Shown piece by piece: positions 59,341 through 64,000 of a stretch of 64,000 bases of DNA. Position numbers and translations under genes: made by a program. Each line of letters begins with the position of its first letter. The first letter of the stretch is position 1. The DNA is from Cinclus cinclus (taxonomy: Eukaryota > Chordata > Aves > Passeriformes > Cinclidae). Where the stretch lies: contig NC_085047.1 of the NCBI RefSeq assembly GCF_963662255.1, forward strand, positions 46,097,006 to 46,161,005, written 5' to 3'. The notes under the pieces were generated by a model. The model did no database searches, was not told the DNA's origin, and saw only the letters and a list, made by a program, of their open reading frames with translations.

Positions 59341-59640
59341 TTCACAGAATCACAAAAATAGGTAAGGTTGAAAGGGACCGCAGTGGATCATCTGGTGTGA
59401 CCTCTGTGCTCAAGCAGGGTCATCCTAGAGCACATAGCACAGGATTATTCTTGAAAATCTGCAGTGAGGGAGACACCACAGCCGCTCTGGGCAATCTGTT
59501 CTAGGGCCTGGTCACCTGCACAGTAAAAAAGTTATTCCTAACATTCAAGAGGAAATATTGCCACAAGTCCACAGTAGAATTTCTACTTTGTTTGGTTTTA
59601 AACTCTTTACTTTGTTCCCTCTAAAACCATGCTTAGCATC
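59341..59640 (-). mobile_element. CR1 LINE 3' end fragment
   Basis: Read on the minus strand this is a CR1 3' part. On the plus strand it begins CACAGAATCACAAAAATAGG, then GTTGAAAGGGACCGCAGTGG, CTCAAGCAGGGTCATCCTAG and CTGGGCAATCTGTTCTAGGG, with TTATTCCTAACATTCAAGAG further on. It is 5'-truncated and diverged. Confidence 0.85.
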
Positions 59641-62600
59641 AAAATACATTGTGGAGCTGAGAGGTGCTGTTGCTCACTTGTGCCGCTGAAAAATCCAAGT
59701 AGCATCGATGTGTTAAGGTTCAACATCCCGTTGAGTCCTTCAAGTCAGATTGCTCTGGGAGTTACTTTCTGGGCTAACAGTTCCGTAGCTGATCATATCA
59801 AGTCCTGACAAGCCGATAATTTAAAAGCTGATCTTAGAGCTCAGTCTCTGTTTTTGCAGGAGATCCACCCCATACATTTAATGTATTTTTTTGCTGCTTT
59901 TTGCATTTAAGTTGTAATCCTGCTCCTAGCTTTTGCTCTTGAGCACTAACTGGTATTCTTGAGATCTGATTTCTGCTCCTGTATTGTTTCCCTGCCACTC
60001 CTTTAGTGGGACTTGGTTTTGACCAATTCACGCCAGCCCTCTGCATTTCTTTGTTTCTTTTTGTATAGCTTTGCCAGTGGATACTTGACTATTTAATGTG
60101 TTAAATCCTTTGACAGTTCTGTCTTCCTGAGTTCAGTGTCTTCTTTACTTCAAATGAAAACCAGTGGGTTTTGCTGTGGCCTGTTTGCTTGTTGAGAAAT
60201 AGTAGGTGGAAAGATTTTCAGCTATTAATATATATATGATTTTAAGTGTTATAATTTCAAAATTCTGCTTTCACTATCCATTGATTTTGCCTAGACTCAT
60301 CTTGGAATAAAGCTTGTCAACAACTAATAAGGAAAAGACTTTGAGTATTTTATGGAAAGAAGGCTAATCTCAAGACAGTATTATTAACCTTGCATATAAA
60401 ACGAGTACTGTCCAAGCACATAACTTTTATGTTTCTTTCTCTATAATGCAAAATACACTGGATTAACAATATTCCATTCCTGCATTTAAAAATTCTGTGC
60501 TATTAAGAAAATTTCATAGTGATCTTTTCTAAAAGGTTAGCCAATTCCCTTTTTTGTCTGGAGTATTTTTGTAAATTATGAACATTTTTGAATATTTCAC
60601 AATCACTTATTATCAAATAGTACATAATTCCTTCATTTTACAGCAGAGTTATCATGATTCCCTGGGCCAATGCCAAACATGCAAGAAAACCACTACCTCA
60701 GCTGGTATATAACTGGGAATATGCAGTACATCAACTTCTAAGTAACAACTGGAAAATGAAAATGCTAAGCTAGGAAAATGCTGTAGTTTCTCTCTATTTT
60801 TTTTTTTTTAATATGAATCACATTTAGTCTGAAATTTAAAAGTGATCAATGCATGAGAAACACCTGCTTTAGAAGTTTTTAGAACTGAGAGGATTGGGAG
60901 GGGAAGGAATTCTGAGAAGTTTCTGAACCCATCTCTGAATCAGTGAAAGAAAATTAAACCACTTTGAAATTCCATCCCATACACCAAGAAATGTTCGTTA
61001 CAAAAGCGCACACCTTACAAGAAACAAAGGTTTTGACATTAATTTCAATTGGTTTATGCAAATTCCTGTTTACATCACTGCTTCTAGTTCCAATAAAATA
61101 GTTCAATTTTAATTCTGAAAGCATCACATTGGACTTATAGGTTTACTGTGATTATGATATTCACAGCAGTGACAGACTTGATACAGAACTGCAGTGAATT
61201 CTTAATGCACCCATTAATCCACACAAAAATGTCTGAATCAGATTATTTTGTCTAGGAAGTATAGACCTTGACAACAATGTGATTATGAATTTAAAATAAC
61301 TATCTGAACTTGCATCTAAGTAGCTAAAGAAAATTAAGTCCTTTGCTGTTTGTTGTTGGAGGAAAATTTGAATTAAGAAATGCAACCCAATTCAGGATTA
61401 ATAACTAGTCAACTGTTATTAATTGCTCTTTGTAAATAAACTACAAGATTTTTCCTGCTATCTTTCTCTTAGAATTTAATCATGATTGAAAAGTTCTACA
61501 GAATTAGGAATTGCTACAAACAACAAAACCCGCAACACAAAGCTGCTTAGAGGAAAATATAATACCTCTGTTTAGTCAGTGGGTTTCCCAACAACTTTGG
61601 GTGTTGATTTTTTTCCTCCAGCAGAAAAACTGATAATATAGTCAGTTATTTCTTGACACAACCCCACTTATTTCCAAAGAAATAAAAAGGTACATATTCT
61701 GTGGAATATTAAAAAAATAATTATTTTTTGTTTTATAGCAGAAGAACAAGAACGTGAATTTTGAATTTTTCTACTGTTCCTTGGTGTGCATTCTACTTAT
61801 GATAATCCCATCTAAATAAACAGTAACATGACACTCATCAGTCTTCCTCTGAAGAACTGATTAGACTACATGCATTTTAAGTGTCACAGGACATTTTTCC
61901 ATTTGTCCACTTAATTCTAGCTAAACTTCCTGGGGCCTATTATTGAAAAAAAAGGATATCCAGGATGGCTTTACTGACAGAAGGCCAGGAAGGGCTGTTG
62001 TTTCTCCTCTGCTGATTGATTCTAGAATAGACCTTTGGGCGCCTAAACAACATAGACCAAAAGACTTTCTCAGAATTATTTCCCATGTGAGTTATTGTAC
62101 AACATTTAGGGGAAAAAATTGTTAAAACATTTGTAGTGATGAAGAATTCATACTAAGGCTTGATAAGTAGTTATTTCTTTCTATTTTTTTATTGTTCTAT
62201 CTGACCTCCACATTTAGGCAAGGAGCAAGGCACTCTGGTTCTACAAAACATAAGTTTCCCATGTGAGAAATGTTAAGTAAAGTTAGGATTCATACAAAGA
62301 TAAAATCACCTGAGTTTGTCAGTACAACAGTGTCTGTCACTACAGATTGGCTTAATGACATCCAAAAGCTGAGTGTTTACTATTAGTAAACCAACTACCC
62401 TAAACACTCAATGGTCACTTCAGTACTAGTCCACAACTTTGCAAGTACAGCTTGGACTTGGACATTATAGTAATATAACTTAGAGTAATATAACTTCCCT
62501 ACAACGTCTTAATATGTCATTCTTTATACATTTAAGGATTATAATGGCCTTCTCGCTATAAGACTGTGCTGAAGAATCATATTTCACTGTGACCCAGTTA

Positions 62601-63479
62601 GCACTGGCCAGAACAGAGCACACCTGGACTCTAAAGATAGTAAAATTTCTTCCCAGGTAATGAGTTTGCATGTAGAAATACTAAAATGTCTATTTGTTCA
62701 TTGCACTCACTTAATGATTGGATAATTTTATGAGAGTGACATGTGCTTACAGATTAACAGCATTAATGAATTGTTTTACAGTCAAAACCAAGGAAGACCT
62801 CCAATTGCATTTTATAAATGTCTTACTGGGTCACATGTGCTGCTCCTCTATACAGTGGAAAGTGACTTCTCATCTTTTATGTTTGGGTCCCCACGAAAGT
62901 TAAAGCAAGAGCTTCTGTAAATTTTGACACTATAAATTTTGCTGCTATTATCAGTAGCCCAGCAGGTATAGCACAAGAAAACTCTGAAACTAATTCCTTT
63001 CAAATTCCCAGATTGTATGACATACATGATTATACATTAATTTTTGCTGTCTGATTCCCTACTCATGTCCTGATGAATGGCTCTTCATAATGGGGATTTT
63101 TCCACTTATTATCTCCAGGCATTTTACATTGTGTGTGTTGAAGAGTGTCTTTGTAGAGCAGTTTCCAGCCTAGGTTCTTTCCTCATAGGTATGGTTACAG
63201 TTTTACTTGTTCCACATTTTTACTCTGTTTTACCAATGCAATTAGAGAGTGAGTCTCATACTTAATTTTTTCAATCACTAAAATGTATCTGTTGACACTC
63301 TTCCATTACATTAAAGATATCTGTACTGCAGAGAGTTAAAATTTGTGATATTTTGCATTGTTATAAAGGGATTTATCAGAAACAATATTTTAAGTTCACA
63401 TGATACTTTCTCTTGTAGATCACATGGTTTTAAGCTTTCTCTTTTATGTGCTACATCAAAGTTCTACCTCCTAAAAGAC
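59641..63479. other. Intergenic, nothing recognised
   Basis: AT-rich sequence without a recognisable gene or repeat. Two isolated acceptor-like sites with short open continuations (near 60,657 and 61,740) are too weak to call exons. Confidence 0.5.
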
Positions 63480-63740
63480 TAAGGGGAGGCCTTCTCATGG
63501 TGCCAATCTCCTCTCTCTGGTGACCAGTGATAGAAATGAAGGGAACAGCATGAAGCTGTGTCAGAGGAGGTTTGAGTTTGGACATTAGGAAAATGTTCTT
63601 CACCCAGAAGGAGGTTGGACACTGGAGAAGGCTCCCCAGGGAGCACCAAGCACCAAGCCTGAAAGAGTTCAAGAATTGTTTGAACAATGATCCCAGGCAC
63701 AGGATCTGATACTTTGGGTTGTCCTGTGCAGAGTTATTGC
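63480..63740 (+). mobile_element. CR1 LINE 3' end fragment
   Basis: Landmarks in CR1 order are TTTGGACATTAGGAAAATGT, TCTTCACCCAGAAGGAGGTT, GACACTGGAGAAGGCTCCCC, AGGGAGCACCAAGC, CCTGAAAGAGTTCAAGAATT, GTTTGAACAATGATCCCAGG, then GGTTGTCCTGTGCAGAG. It is truncated at both ends. The frames on the opposite strand here are its shadows. Confidence 0.9.
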
Positions 63741-64000
63741 AGTAAGTATAAGAAATATGGTGGAAAATAAACCCTCTTGAATTCCAGCTAGTCCTTAGAG
63801 ATCAGAGAGGCTTGGTGCAGCAGAGATTAATTTCTGATTTATGACCAATTAGGCACTAAAGTATGGTTGCATTCAGTAAGAACATTGACAAATCACAGAT
63901 TCAGGAATAATGCAGTTTATCAATTTAACACTATAAGTCTGGTCACATCGAATAAGAATTTCACAATCACAGCTTCATTAATAGTGTAGTGTAATTTACT

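Noticed and set aside
60657..60780. Acceptor-like TTTTACAGCAG followed by open frames
   Set aside because: Two competing frames are open, the donor GTATAT is weak, and it cannot be linked by phase to the 59092 segment.
61741..61764. Short terminal-exon-like segment (AEEQEREF then stop) after TTTTATAG
   Set aside because: Only eight codons; too short to separate from chance.

Overview
This is nuclear DNA from an amniote, most likely a bird. The evidence is GT-AG split genes, AT-rich introns, a CpG-rich promoter and several CR1 LINE copies, some ending in the ATTCTATG-type tail seen in bird and reptile CR1. Nothing in the window looks prokaryotic, organellar or viral.

The one gene I can name with confidence is PSPC1 (paraspeckle component 1), on the minus strand. 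Its complete coding region spans 6,128-41,505. I resolved nine coding exons with consistent phases; they join into a 529-residue DBHS protein with RRM1, RRM2, NOPS, coiled coil and a Gly/Pro/Met-rich tail ending KRRRY. Introns run from about 0.9 kb to 16.3 kb. Exon 1 lies in a TATA-less CpG-rich promoter (about 40,860-41,960) with a GC box and a YY1-like site. A minus-strand CR1 3' end (about 41,945-42,620) begins right at its upstream edge. Left of the stop codon, positions 1-6,127 hold no convincing coding exon and are best read as 3' UTR plus flank with several possible polyadenylation signals. In human, MPHOSPH8 ends tail-to-tail with PSPC1, so its 3' end may lie near the left edge, but the sequence does not prove this.

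The right third (42.6-64 kb) has no recognised gene. It holds a TTTCATTTCA-type degenerate satellite (44.58-45.18 kb), CR1 relics at about 54.7, 55.6-57.5, 59.3 and 63.5 kb, and AT-rich sequence.

The most interesting signal in that part is a set of short plus-strand open segments with plausible splice sites at 45,778-45,874, 46,192-46,267, 48,261-48,302, 48,522-48,639, 53,411-53,497 and from 58,551. All five junctions are phase-compatible. A further phase-matched pair (58,820-58,923 and from 59,092) follows. Together they suggest an unidentified, possibly secreted or extracellular multi-exon gene, or its decaying remnant, head-to-head with PSPC1. I could not assign a family.
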